Positions 33,302 to 47,300 of a stretch of DNA of 64,000 nucleotides are shown in pieces. A program made the position numbers and the translations under genes. The notes under the pieces were generated by a model that was not told the origin of the DNA, ran no database searches, and saw only the letters and a list, made by a program, of their open reading frames with translations. The DNA is taken from NCBI GenBank assembly GCA_035079385.1, contig JAVHKY010000062.1:310001-374000 (forward strand), given 5' to 3'. Origin of the DNA: Aspidiotus rigidus (Eukaryota; Arthropoda; Insecta; Hemiptera; Diaspididae). How positions within the stretch are numbered: the stretch's first letter is position 1; each line of letters starts with the position of its first letter.

Positions 33302-33503
33302 TGATCATGTTCCGTCATTTTGTTTTAGAGTAAATCTGATCGTTGCAATAATTTACGTATGTAAAAATAAATATTATAACATACAATCTTTAAGATGAAG
33401 AATTGAACGTTTTATTTTAATAAACAATTGAATGAAAAAAACATGAAAGTGGAAATGTAGGTTCACTGTCCTCATTTTTGCAAACACTGTCATTGACACG
33501 TAA

Positions 33504-35101
33504 TTACAGTTCCGATATAATGTGACTAATGAATTGATTGTAATAGAAATTCTGCATTTTTATTAAATTCACTTCCCAGGCAAGATCTTTGGGAATTTTA
33601 ATTAAAAGATGACTTTTTGTGGTATATACAAACAAGAGTCCATACTGTTTTTTTGCTAAGTAAATCTGCCCTTGTATCTGATGATAATAGGGATGCTTTC
33701 TATTTATTTGCAATTTGCCATTCTCAAAATAAACGATATACTGCTTACTGGGAATCGTCGGTTTTAAAACTGCAGTCAGTACATCGAACCTCAACGAATA
33801 TGGACATTTGATTTCAAGAACAAATTCTTGTGATACGCCATCCGGCGATGCTCCGAGAAGCCCGCATGGGTGTAAATATAGACCTGCAATAAAATAATTG
33901 AAAAGCGGTTTGCACGAATCTAAAAGAAAGGAAAAAATAGTGATACGGACCACTACTTTCAATTTCAGAAGCATTGAAATTATGCCGATATGCGTCAAAG
34001 TTCATCAGCGTCTCGAGGGCATGTTTCTCATTTTGAATCCCCCACTGGATAGCTTTCACCTACGAGAAGTATAGATACCGTTACATACCAGGGATTGTAA
34101 GAGAGAAAAAAAAAAATGAAATAAACATATAAATTACGAACTCTTTCCAGGTTAGATGTGTTGAGCAATCGTCCAAACAAAGATACTGGATACGAGTTCC
34201 GTTCGATTGCTGCTATGACATAGCCAAAATTGCTCGCAGTGATACGATAACGTTTATATTGACAATATAGATTATTTTTCCTCTGTCCTACAGTTTCGTG
34301 GACAATTTTGGCAATTTTCTCATCAGAAAGTGCACACAGACATTCGAGGAATAATTTTCGGTCATCGCATAACGCAAAATCAACACTTTCTATGGCCGTT
34401 CCTAGATCAAGTTCATCGAATTGGTCTTCGGCTTGCGGGTTTTCTGATTTCAAAATCCAGGCAGCTGGTACAGCTACGTTATTTTCTTTAAAATATGCAA
34501 GACATTGCTCTCGAATTATTCTTTTCTGGTCATCAGTTATACTTCGAACTGACTGACTTCCAACCATTTCTTCAATTGCTACACCCAAAGTACACACTCG
34601 TAATATTATGAAATGTAAGTTTGTAGCGGGCACCTAGGCCTATTCATATCACATTTTTGACACATACTCTGAGTTTCATATTCTATCAGTCCACGCTTTG
34701 ACCATTCAGCCAATTTATCAGTACATGAAACCGATTTATTGATGTGTAGAAGCACCGTAGCCATATGGGAGCAGGGTTTTTCTTTTCCTCGAGCACACGA
34801 GCATTCACCACTGATGAGCACATTACTTTTCTTGATTGATAACTGATGATACAGGAATAGAAGCACACATTACTCACGATACTTTGAAAATTGAGAGAAT
34901 AATAATTTGATGGATAAGTTTATTCACCTGTACATCATGTAGAATGCCTTTCCTTGAACTCTGAACTTTGCAACTGTAAGTAGTTTCAAAATCATCGTCT
35001 TTATACACAAAGCTACGAAGATGTTGGCTCATTAAATGATTTTCGCCTCGGTCTTGTAGATTAGCGGAGTCCGGCTCCAAAAATAAACGAATTTTTTTCA
35101 A
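33504..35101 (-). CDS. SWIM zinc-finger / YqaJ-type nuclease of the transposon (5 exons)
   Basis: Exons read on minus: A (open from about 35101, no clear ATG) to 34928 with LFLEPDSANLQDRGENHLM; B from 34842 with the SWIM finger CSCARGKEKPCSHMA; C about 34578-34142; D 34059-33957 (QWGIQNEKHALETL); E 33883-33504. C-D-E join cleanly in phase; the B-C junction is ambiguous and the start of A may lie in a missed upstream exon. E holds the lambda-exonuclease-like core: LLGASPDG (Asp), VLEIKCPY (Glu-x-Lys) and HQIQGQIYLA (Gln). Known YqaJ proteins are 5'-3' exonuclease/recombinase proteins; a role in target or donor-end processing here is inference. It is convergent with the transposase. Confidence 0.75.
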
Positions 35102-35118
35102 AGTTAACGTCGTGAAGA

Positions 35119-35382
35119 TGGAGGAAGACCCTCCATCTTTCGAGGAACATCCTCCATTGTTAGTAGTATTTCAAGAACCGACTACATACTTAACTGCAAC
35201 ATTAATTCAACGACCTAATGAGTTTATGAACGATCTTTCTAAATAGTATATTAAAGAGGTTACGTGAGATGAAGTTGAGAATTATTATAAACTTTTCGTT
35301 CAACAAAAAGTCGACTACTTTCAAAATAAATCTAGTTTCTCATATTATTATCATCTTAGGAAGGGATCAGGTTATCACATAT
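35119..35382 (+). pseudogene. possible third coding fragment beside the right TIR
   Basis: From an ATG at 35119 the plus strand reads acidic, protein-like sequence (PPSFEEHPPLLVVFQEP, later KVDYFQNKSSF), but it is crossed by two stops near 35246 and 35269. It points outward toward the right TIR and overlaps the likely 5' end of the nuclease gene on the other strand. It may be a decayed ORF or chance. Low confidence. Confidence 0.2.
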
Positions 35383-35659
35383 CTCAGTGCATGTATCTGC
35401 GTCTTCGGTTCATACGTCGAATAAAACGGCGGAATACTTTTGATTTCTGACATCAATTTGTACGTGTAATACCTCTAAAGAAAGCTAAAAGTCTCGTCTT
35501 TATGAAAACAAACTTTTTATTCTAAACAAATCGTCCTTTTTCGAAATATTTTCGAATTTCAGAGGTCTCTTATATCCTTATGGGAATTTGCATGTAATTC
35601 AGTTCGTTGGCTTCTGCTCTGGAAGCTGCTGCCTGCTATATGACGTCAAAGGAAAATCG
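35383..35659 (-). repeat. right terminal inverted repeat of the ISL2EU-like element
   Basis: 277 bases that pair with 31041-31317. Confidence 0.9.
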
Positions 35660-35661
35660 AT

Positions 35662-37150
35662 CTGCCGCCCAGTTTCGCGATGTTCGAATTTATAGCACGA
35701 ATAATAAATAAACGAATAAAGCGAAAACGACTGTATTATTATTTCCTTTCTTCACATAATTACGGTTGATGAATATAATGAATATACGAATACGATATAA
35801 CAGAACGTCTTTTGTTACAATACGAATTCCAGAATACAGGCGTGCAGCTGTGAGTCAGTGCTGCGCTCTCGCGGCTCCCGCGACACCCAGTGCGTACTGC
35901 GTGCGTACGAAACTAACTTCTTGACTTTTTGAGTCTGACCGTGTGGAGTGCTCTGATATTATCATGTATACCCCGATCTTTAATATTGTTGGATTGAGTT
36001 ATTCTGATTTTCCTGCGTTGCTATTTGCTAACAATACAATTTCGTGAGTGCTAAATTTCTATCTATTGATCTACGACTCGATTTGATGATAATATCATAA
36101 ATTGTATTACATCGTCGTTTTTTTCTGATCGTGTTTTATTGCAATTCCGTAACACGTTCAACATTATTACTCTGAAGTTTTTATGTTGTACAATGAAGAT
36201 TTGATCGTCTAGAATCCAATTAAAAAATTCGAATCTGATAATTCAATTTGCAGCTTTCTAGTATACCCTCTGATTTTTTATTGTTCCACTTTATTGAGTA
36301 CATTATCATTTATGACGTCTCGATCTTGACTCACATTTCAAAGTATGTATTGAGTTTTTGCGAGCCTGATCATAATGACGATATAGAACAATGTAGTCTT
36401 TGATTGAATCAAGGAAATTGTACGATTCTTTTTGATTAAATTTTGTCTGGTGTTAGGTTTTCACTTCCTCGTCAGAGACCCAAACGTTAGTCTGTAAGGA
36501 AATTCGAAGATGATGAAAAATTAAACGTAGCCTTTAGATCACTGGCTTTGTATTGAGATGATAAGGAGATTCTTGTAAGTGAGGATACTGATCTGCAAGA
36601 TTTTAAAACACTTCTCATAGCAATTTCTATGTCCTAAGATTGAAATTAATATAATGTGAGTTCTAATTTTCCTTTTACTTTTTTTTTTTAATTTCTTTTT
36701 CTATTTTCACTTTATCTGGTACGAGAGATTTTGTGTTATAAAATTTGCGAAAACTTTACCAAAACTTTTCTATTCCCTTCTAATTTTTGAGATTTTTTGA
36801 CGTTATAAACTTAGTTTTTGAAAGTCGGCTGTTACCCTGAATGCTCTTTCCCATCCACTTATATAAGTAATGATGTCCACTTTTAAATCGTTGAACTTGT
36901 AAATCAGTTATTAAACGAGAGTAATTACAAATTATTGATTCCTCTTCTCAGGGTTAGCTCTATTTTCGTATCAATTTAATTTATTAGAATTAGAAAATCA
37001 TGTCTTTGACAGGTTATTGCATGTTCAATTTTTTTTGTGTGTGTGTTTATGTTCTACAAAGAAGGTGCTGATTTTTTGCGTACGACGTGAAGAGCTTGTT
37101 TGATGAATTCGCATTCCTTCTGATCGATTTCTGAAAGTATTCCTCTGAAA
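35662..37150 (+). promoter_or_regulatory. probable promoter, 5' UTR and first intron(s) of the BTB-Kelch gene
   Basis: A locally GC-rich patch at about 35845-35915, rich in CpG, stands out from AT-rich surroundings and lies upstream of the first coding exon. A plausible transcript start lies around here, with non-coding exon and intron sequence up to 37150. No exact start or TATA element can be assigned. Confidence 0.35.
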
Positions 37151-40100
37151 ATGGTCTTAACTAATGGAGATCATCAACATTTATCGGATGACGAAGATGA
37201 AGTTGCTTTAGATGCTGAAGAATTTCTAATATTTCAAGATGATAGACACCCGAGTCAACTTTTACAGTCCCTGAATACAATGCGAAAAAATAAAACGTTT
37301 TGTGACGTGATTCTTCACGTAAGTAATTCTTGTGACTATGATTAATACTATAGAAGATGAATGTGATACTCCGTAGGAGATTAGAAATTTAAAGGAATTT
37401 TCTCGTGAGCATGAATTTTTATTCTAGATTGATATACTGTACAGAGGTATGCAGTTGTGTGAATCGAGTGTAAGAAAATTTAGTACTGCTATTATTGTTA
37501 TCGTTAGTGCGTACTACGTTCTTGTCTTCATTTTGATGTACCTAGGTGAGAAATACGGAATTGTATGCGCATCGTGCCGTTCTAGCCAGCGTCAGTTCCA
37601 AACTGATGGAATTATTTACTGTCGACGATGAAGAAAAAGTAAGCAACCCTCAAGGACATACAGTACAGATCACCTTGAATTTGAACCCTACGTTTGATGT
37701 GAAAACTATCGAGAAAATCATCGAGTACGCGTATACAGCACGGTAAGCTCTCTTTCTCTTTCTCTATGTTGAATGAATCGTTACTCTTCTTCGTAGCGAT
37801 CATTATCGTTTGTTAGTTCGTGTGTATTTTGCTTCTTTCATTTATGACCTTAGTACCTTTAAAAATTGAAGTTCACGCGTAAACAAAGATTTCTGACGCA
37901 AAGCTTTCAATAATAAGAAAATTATTCCATTACTAACATTCCGAAAAATTGATAAGCGTTGAACGTATCATCGATACGGTCAAGTTGAATTGTTGAAAGA
38001 GTTTCATTCAAAATTGTTTTTTTCGAGTATTGGAACAATAGTCACTCATTTCGTCTTATTTATCATACAAACGTATCCGATAGATAGACGAATAATAAGT
38101 GGTGAAATGACATTATATACCTAGACATTGTAATTCCCTTGAAGATGTATTCAGTAATCTAGCGCAAATCGAAACTTTTAATGAAGATTAAGAAGAAAGC
38201 TCGTAATTGATTTTATCAATAAAATTTGAAGAAAATTTAAATTCTACAGAGTTGTGAAGACGAGTAGAGAAATGTTGAGAGTCATACTTCTTAAATAACT
38301 GAGATATTAACGAATGATGCAAATAATGTGTGGTATAATACGGTGGTCGGTGGCAATTGATAGGTACTACAATTTTAAATGTACTAAATGCGTATAGTCC
38401 TCGGACCACTGCAGTAAATGTGTATATCGAATAAAAGAAATGATATATGGCAATGTACTCTGATATAATTATGGTATTCTGAATCAGATTGAGTTTGTCA
38501 CTGCATGAGACGCGCGTCGATTAACTGTATATTTGATTTTACATTCGTATGATTAATGACGGACAAATAACTCTATAATATAAGAAGAATAAGTCAGGCA
38601 GGAAAATCAACCCGTGTGAGGGATGCATATGCGATTATACAGAGCGGGAGATGTACAAATATTAAACAGAGACAGAAACAAAAATGTGAATCGAATAGGT
38701 TTTTCAAGTGAGAAGGCGCTTGAAGTCAGCTCTGGAGAAAGACATATGAATGAAACGTTTCGATTTAAGCACGTGGGAAACATAGTTCCAAAGAATAGAT
38801 AGTCAAATAGGAAAAGAGTTTGGTTCTGCTCGCACAGTAAAAGCACATAAATAAACGTAAAAACGAGTTTACTCTGACCTTTCGATGTACTTGGACGTCT
38901 TCTTCCGAGTGAATGAGTAGATAAACTGAACAAGAGATGACGAGAGGAGAATAGGTACAGCAAAAATAATTATGAAAAAGCAGGAAGGTGAGTAACATCA
39001 AGGGTGAATGATGTAGAACCTAATTTTTAATGTCACGCTTGAAATTAACAATATTGTTCTTCAAAATTTCAATATATTCGCGAATTTTTCTTTTTTTAGT
39101 ATTTTTCTCATAAGCTACGGTAGAATACTGAATTAAACTTATGATTATTTCCGGTAGCGTGTTGAGATAAAGCAATGGTATGACCATGGCCCCTTTTATA
39201 CATACGCCACTATCACTCACTCATGATGTTACTCATCTTCCTGCTTTTGCATGCTTTTTGCTGTACCTATCTTCCTCTCGTCATCCCTTGTTCAGTTTAT
39301 CTGCTCATTCACTCAGAAGAAGATGTCTAAGTACGTCGAAATGTCAGAATAAACTCGTTTTTACGTTTATTTATGTGTTTTAACCGTGCGAGCAGAGCCA
39401 AACTCTTTTCCTATTTGAAAATATTTTTCTCTGCACGAATAAATTCCCTTTATTTTTAGAATAGGTAGATAATTTTGGAAATGAAAGTTCAATATATTAT
39501 AGTGTTGCTAAATGATTTTGAAGAGAAAGTCCCACATTCATATTATTTTTGTACGAAAAGTGGTGTTTTACCAGACAGTCTGTAATTTTAATTTGAGCAG
39601 TCCTTAGTAGAGTTTGTTGAGTTAATCTACTTATCAGTTGACGAGAAAGGATAAATAAGAATTAATCTTTTAGTACAATTGACAGAAAAATTACGTTCAA
39701 TGAGACTCACTTGTAGCTGTTTCTCGAAAGCATATTTCGTTATATTGATTACAGGGTGGTCATTCTCTTTGTATAGTCAAACTACTGCTACACATTTCAA
39801 GAGCGACGAAACTAAGAGTTTGTCTTTGTGCGAAGGGAAGAGGGAAACCAGGATTTAACGGGGAACCAATCTACGTTTTTTCTTCTTTTCAAAAAACGTC
39901 CGCCGTTTTACCGACTTTTTGTAGAAAAGCGAGTACTACATCCGTCACAATTGTCACCGAGCGTCCTGGGTAGGTACGTTCGCTTCGTATGCAGCAGGTG
40001 ATTGAAGGTCGTCCACAGGTATGTCGGGCTCGACCACACTACTTCCTTCAGGAATACCTCAGCCTCCGACGACAGCAGAGCCAACATATCTTCTTCCAGA

Positions 40101-41254
40101 ATACCACTTGTCATTTTCTGAAGAAATTCTTGCGGGATATTATTTGTTATGAGGCCTACTCTAGCCTTCTGTCCAAATACAGCCCCATACGGCGTCATCT
40201 TAATGGCTTCTTGGTACGTCACGTTCATTCCCCGTACGATGAAATGGAGATCGAGTGACCAAGTAGTTTCATGGTCTTGCATCCATGCGATGAGGGAGTC
40301 TTTAACACGGCATTGCCTCTCTTTGCCGATCCCTGGCTTTGGGGGTAGCGCGGGCGCCCGTTAACTAGTATAGTCCGGCCACAAGTTTGCCAGCTCACTT
40401 ATAATAGATGTCGTAAATTCCCAACCGTTGTCCGATTGAAGGATACGCGTCGTATCGTACGTTAAGAGTATTTGTAAAAGTTCCCTCGCTACCCCCACCG
40501 CCTGTTTGCACTTGAGAGCGCGTAGAAAATAGAAGAAGAAATAAAAAAAAAAGGAGAAAAAATTGATGAACATCAACTAATTTTGAAGGTGTCAACGTCT
40601 TTTTCTTACGTCTGCGCACGGCCGAGGTCTACGTCGATTCTGAATAATTTCTTCTACGCCCTGGCTTTGGGAGTGCCGTGGTTTACCATTCATAATACGT
40701 GGGGTCACACCTGTGTCAATTCCTCGCGTACACATAGATTGATGACAGACGTGAATAAAATTATTGTTCATACTATAAAGGGTATACGTTCTATTCCGGA
40801 CTTCATACATTTTTCTTGTACAATGTTGGGAGATAGAAAAGTGGACTGGGGAGGGGGGCAGGAAAGTTTCTCGACGTTTTAAAGGTCCTAGATTGTAACT
40901 AACATATAATTTCCTTATCCTTTGTCATCAGTACGTATTGTGATGAATAGAGCCCGGATTTTTCGGAGTTAAAAACAGCAAAATTCGGAACTAAAATGAG
41001 AATTTTCGGCATTATTCAGATTTATTAAAATGATTCTTAAAAAATTGGTAAAGAAATTTTTACAGTAGGTAAATATCAAAATTTTTACGTCGAAAAAGAG
41101 AAAAAAATCCAAATTGTTGATCTGAATATAACGAATTATAAAAATTTCACTTTATGCTGCACTACCAAGTGTTTTTCTATATTTTCTTGTTTAAATGATT
41201 GTCGCCTATCGGATAATAAAAGCTTCTTTCCACCTCTACAGAAACAATAGGGGA

Positions 41255-41304
<50 letters not shown>

Positions 41305-44300
41305 GATTCGTTACTCTCTCTCTTTTTGTGATCATCGTTTCATCGCTTATCTCCTTTCCTGCTGCATCTTGTTCGCTCGTTCAATCGAGGGGATTTCTCT
41401 TTCCTTCGCGATAGTATGTTTCGTGCGACAGTCCGCTATACATCGCATGTACTTTTTCTCGCATTATTTGCTTCTTATTTTGCTCGCTTCGTTAATTACT
41501 CAAAACGACTTTGTTTTTGAATTTGTCATTTTCAATAAAGTCAAATTCATTCGAGCGTTTTGTTTCTTCTTTCGTTCGAGATCTCCAACGATCTTATATT
41601 ATATGTATGTAAGAATCTTGCTTGCACGAGAAGGAAACAGGCGAGACGATTTGAGAAGAATGAATTTATTTAAGCAAATTAATTCTAAATACAAGTCGAT
41701 TCGCGGGTACGAAAATTAAAAGGCAAAATGCCAAAACAAAAGACGAAAGTTAATTAGAAAGTGCGTAGGTAATAGAAGCGATATAGCGATGAGAGTGGAG
41801 CTCGCGAGAAAACGGTGGGAAATCGACTGCGTGAGCGTCGACAAAAATCGAGTCGAGAAAAAAGAATGAACGGTATTGGAGTCATGAGTGAGCAATAGGT
41901 AAAACATGCGAACTACTGATCTGCTCGAAAGAATTGAAGATCAGAGGAAAGGAGAATAGACGAGAGATAAGAAAGAACAAGATGAACAAGGACAACTAAC
42001 GGGGACACGCGAATCTTACATATATACACTCTCAAATCACAAAATTTCGTATAAAAAATTACTTTTTCTCAAAATTATAGGTTTTTGGAAGATTTCAGAT
42101 TTTATCCCCATTTTCGAAGTTTTTCGGAGAAATTAAACTTTTTTCGTCGGCTCAGAATACCACGAAACGAACTCCTATTTGATTTTTAGACATTCGCTCT
42201 TTAAGGAAATGATTTGACAAAACCAGGGAATCCGGGCTCTAGTGATGAAGAACCATTTATCTAAAGAGAGATAGTGACTTTCTTAATGAGTTTTGTGTGT
42301 GAAAAGAAAAATTACGTACTACTCACGCTACTGCGTGATTATTTTTATTTTTCATTAGCCCCTTCTATTCTTATTTCACCCTTTCTATTGATGGGCAAGA
42401 TTGAAACCGTACCAGAAACTTTCCTTGATAATCTCGCTATCCTAATTTTTTGTTCATAATTTTTACTAGTTCCAAGATAGCTAGTTGTTCGAATATGCAG
42501 ACTTACTCGTTCAAAATTTTACGCCAGTTATTGACTTGCGAAACTCTCAAAATGAAAGAATTATTCATGTCTTTGTGATGCAAGTATCATCTGATCTTTT
42601 TTCATGTTATTGAGTTTGGTTACCGTGCTATAACCATCTTATCTCTTAGAAAGTTATTTCTGTCACTAGTTTTGCTTTACCAATATTATTTGTATTTGCC
42701 CTCAGTTTGGAGATTCAAGGTCATGAAGTTCGATCTGTATACTTGGCTGCCAGTTATCTTAAAATAAATACAATCGCGAAAGAATGTGCTAAACATCTAA
42801 TTGAGAAGTTAAATGTCGAGAACTGTATTGATATTCGTTCTCTCCCTGGAATGTCCTCGAAACGTTCATTTACGTGTCAGTTGGATGACTTCATTTCGAC
42901 GCAGGTAATTCGACTGCCGAATATTCTTTTTATAAGCTTTGTTGTATTTTGTTGTTTTTTTTTTTGTTAGGAAATTTGTGCGCGCACGTTATAGGGATCA
43001 GTGTTCTTTCAAAATCTGTAGACACGGAAGGAGCTCCCCTTTTGTTCTTATTTGTTTTGTTGGGGTAGGGGATCCACAGAAAGGGTCTGGCATCCAACCT
43101 TCTTGACGCCATCGGATGATTTTTGGTTTAAATCCTTTTTGAGGATGGGTGTACAAAAATTAGAGCGTAATGTCAAGAAAAGTTACAATATTATTACCCA
43201 AAAGCAGAGGACATTTAAGACTTTGAACAATTTTGAGAGGAGTAACTCAAGAGTCTTGTCTAAGCGGGTCAAATAATGGAAGACGGAGTCAATTTTTCGG
43301 CACTGCCGTTTGATTGAAAATATAGAGATAACAAAATTGCTGAAAATTATTAAAAAATGAAATAATATGGAAAATTTGGAAAAAGAAGATAATAAATAGA
43401 ATGTGGTCTTTGCAACTCGTCATAATAATAAAGAAAAGAACTTTACAGAGACGCATAAAATTATATTTCCCGCAAGGAAGAAAATACAAAGTAGATGCAC
43501 GTTTCGCGACGACGCGACGTTAGAACGCGCATCATCAGTACAAATGAACATCAAAAGTACGACACAAAAGTGAAACGAGCAGATTAAAACGAATTACTCA
43601 TACGATGGTATTATCATGTCCCGCATTCCTGTAGACACGTGTAATGAAGTTGGGGTAATTCATACACGTATCATTGAGCAACAGCTGATTCGGATTATTT
43701 TTAATTTTTATGATCTCGATCTCTTCGAGCTTATCAAGGGTGCGGCTTTTTGGACACCTATGTAAGAGGGAGGTGCCATTATTCCTATCAAAGGAGTGAT
43801 CAGATTCGAAAAGGTAGTTAGCAAAAGCACTTTTATTATTATCATCTTTATTCGGATTATTTTTGTTTTTTAATTTTGACCTCCACGCAGTTTCGTGCTC
43901 TTTGACTCGAGCCGATAAAGCCCTACCAGTCTGTCCAATGTAAACACCATTACAATCGGAACAGTTTAAACGATAGACACCACTCTGGTCGAACATAGGG
44001 ACACGATCTTTTAATTGGGATAGTGATCTCAGCCTGTAGATGGAGTAAAAAGCAGTACGGTCACCTACTTTTCGCAAAATACTGGCAATTTTATAAGGAG
44101 CGTTGCCAATGAAAGGTTGTTTAATCCAACGGAGATCATCGTGAGAAGAATTAGTAGGAGTATGAACGGCTTGAAGGGTGGTAAGATGGTCTCTAGCCAA
44201 ATCATAAAAATTAAAAATAATCCGAATCAGCTGTTGCTCAATGATACGCGTATGAATTACCACAACTTCATTACACGTGTCTACAGGAATGCGGGATATG

Positions 44301-47300
44301 ATAATACCATCGTATGAGTAATTCGTTTTAATCTGCTTGTTTCACTTTTGTGTCGTACTTTTGATGTTCATTTGTACTGATGATGCGCGTTCTAACGTCG
44401 TCGCGAAACGTGCGTTTACTTTGTATTTTCTTCCTTGCGGGAAATATAATTTTTATGCATCTCTGTAAAGTTCTTTTCTTTATTAAAAGAAGATAATTTT
44501 TTATCAACTGACATTTCGCCGATATACTTATACCGCATCTTAGGGGTACGGTAATTCATGATGACTGAGAACAGCAAAGTTTCCCGCTGGCAGGCTGTCA
44601 AATTTTACTATTATCATTTTGTTTATTCGCATATTATACTTTTTTGGACCCTCTATGGAACATCGATGGATTAATTTCATGAAATAACTCAAACTGTCTT
44701 AATTTCGTATTTCTATTTCTAGCTTAAAATGCTTGTTATGTATCCACCCCTTTGGATACGTGAACGATTTACCTTATCAAGATGAAGGGATGAGGAGTAC
44801 ATTATTTAGTGATATTTTTTCAATAGTTGTTATATTTGGAGTGACGGTTTGGATTGATTAGATTTAGTTTAAGCAATGATGAACGTGAGCTGTTTCGCAG
44901 CTTTCATTCTCTTTGTAAAGAGAACAATTCATCGAGTCTTATGATAAATTTTTGGGATTAAATCAAGTTGTATTACAAACCTTGTCGACTGTTATTTTCC
45001 ATTTTCGGCTCATGATCGATAACTTTTGTTTCTTAAATTCGACATTGGTCATCTAGCTTTTGCGTGTATTGACTAGTGTCATCGTGTTTCTTCGAGTCTA
45101 TCATCCAGGATTCTAAACCAGTTGCTTTTCGGTCTTTAATGCAGTTCTAGACGTATTAGTTGCTTCAATTATTCTGATCGTATAATTTTCAGTTTTCCAA
45201 AGTTCGTGAAACTTCCTCTTTCCTATCGCTATCGTGTGTACAAATAGAAATTCTCACTCAAACTCGTCAAGAGATAGATATGATATCTGGAGATTCATTG
45301 TCATTGATGGTGATGGACTGGATAAAACGGATGTTTGTACAGTGTGGCGAAGGATTCGCCTACGAATCTTTGACAGAAAAAGTATTATCACAGTCGTTAG
45401 TTCTTTTATCACTGTCGTCGGATGTACAAAGAATATTCACACGAGTTTTTTTTCTTTCATTTTTCAGACTCACATGTTATATTTAGCGTTAGATAATTTA
45501 TTACAAGACTGTTCGCAGCTGCCAACTGGAGACGTTAGCGACACGCAATTAGTCCAAGATTACAAAAAATTGTCCAAAAAGTCACCGACGCCTAATACAC
45601 AGAATGTAAGTATGTACCCCCATTCGTACAAACGTTCATTCTCTTCACTCTTTTCCGTCGCTGAACGCGTTATCATATACACGTTTTGTAGGGGCAGAGG
45701 ATAGCTCAATTACAGTTCGCTAAGCCTCGGGTTTTGATTTACAATAAAGAATTGGCGGATGTGAATAAGCCAGATATGGATTCTGATTTTCTTGTAATTT
45801 CTACGGATAAATTGACTGGTGAGTATGCCTTTTTTTTTCCTCTCCCTTTTTTTCAGCGATGTAAGACCATCACATAATTAATTGACCCAATGTGGAGTTC
45901 GGTCTTACATACGCTCATATTCTGATTCTAGTAGTGCTATAAAAGAATAATATACTTTATACAAAATTTTCCTTCGTGAAAGTCATTCAGCGGACATAAG
46001 ATCGAGTATTATTGTGCTGGGTTGTGAGTTGATACGTGTTGTAGCTACAAGATGGAGGCGGGGGGGGGGAATTACCAATAAATTGGTATGTACTCGTATC
46101 AAGACATCTGCGAACTACTAATTATTTTCTGGAGAATGATAATGTTATTGCTATGGAATAAAAGCAATGTCGAGCCCATTTTATCTGTACCGTTCAAAAA
46201 CAAATATGACGTTCTGAAGGAAATTTGCTGAGCAGTTGTAGGTGTGTGTGAACCTTATAAACACACCTCTGATCCTTTTTAGGGTTAGCCCTGGCGCTGA
46301 AGGTCGACCTATCGTAATCACTTTTTTCTGGTCGACCCCTCTTACCACTTCGTGCAACGCACAGGGTGCTTGTTTAGTATGAAAATATGCGTGAAATGCA
46401 TTATCTTTTTTTGAAGTAAATTATATTCTGTGGAATATTTCAAAAATGTACAATCATCTTGCTAGAAATTGAACATCGTTATCAAATCCCTCGAGGAAAA
46501 TATCTTTGAAGAACATTTTTTTTTTTTTTCAAATCCCGATTGTTGTTTGATAGATACGTCAATTCAACTTTATTGGCTACGGCAAATTCGCCCCTGGATG
46601 ATGAAGTATTTTCCTCCTGAATCAGTTTTGCTATTTCGGCTTCTTTTTTCACCATTTTTTGTTTCAAGTATGCCTTCTAGTACTTTTAGATATGTAGTTG
46701 AACACATTGTAAACGAACGCGGTATGTTCAAGTCTACTTGCGAAAATGATGTAAGCGTATTGGAGGCTTGATCGTTCTTCAGTCTTCCCACGCCTACACA
46801 TGAAACAAAAAATTCTTACAAATATCTTGAGTTTGAGCGTTCCTCTGACCCTGGATCATAATTTTTCTTTTTTTCACGATATGCGAGTATTTCCTACTCT
46901 CACACATTATGTTCTTACTATCTTCCCAGAAAATACTTTCTTGTCATTGGTCGTATTGAATGATCGTCTGACTAGATTGTCGATCATGTTGAAATTGAAT
47001 AGTGACGTGAAAGAAGATACGACAACTCCCCTGCCAAGTCGTAGTTCGTCGCACGAATCGATCCCAGAAACGTATTGCTCGTTGTCCAGCATGACGTCCG
47101 GTAAATGCGCCATGGGCTGTATTCCTTCTAACGGTTACATTTTAGTGTGTGGTAAGTTCAACTTACACGAATTCCGAATCGTACTCGTAATCATTTGAAT
47201 TTCTAACGCAAGATTCCGTCATTCAAGGTGGTTACGATCGAATCGAGTGCTTGAAGACTGTTGAGCAATATGACCCCAACGAAAACATGTGGAAATTGTT

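Larger units (their letters stand above)
31041..35659 (+). mobile_element. ISL2EU-like two-gene DNA transposon, apparently complete (4619 bp)
   Basis: Long terminal inverted repeats (31041-31317 and 35383-35659) begin CGATTTTCC and end GGAAAATCG. AT borders both ends (31039-31040 and 35660-35661), consistent with a 2-bp target duplication. Two convergent genes lie inside: a THAP-DDE_4 transposase on plus and a SWIM-YqaJ nuclease on minus, ending 202 bases apart. This pairing is the hallmark I know for the ISL2EU group. The transposase is open throughout after intron removal. The long, well-matched TIRs argue for a recent insertion. Confidence 0.82.

Noticed and set aside
41195..41719. 174-residue open frame
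   Set aside because: It runs through an (AT)n microsatellite inside a MITE; the rest is hydrophobic low-complexity sequence.
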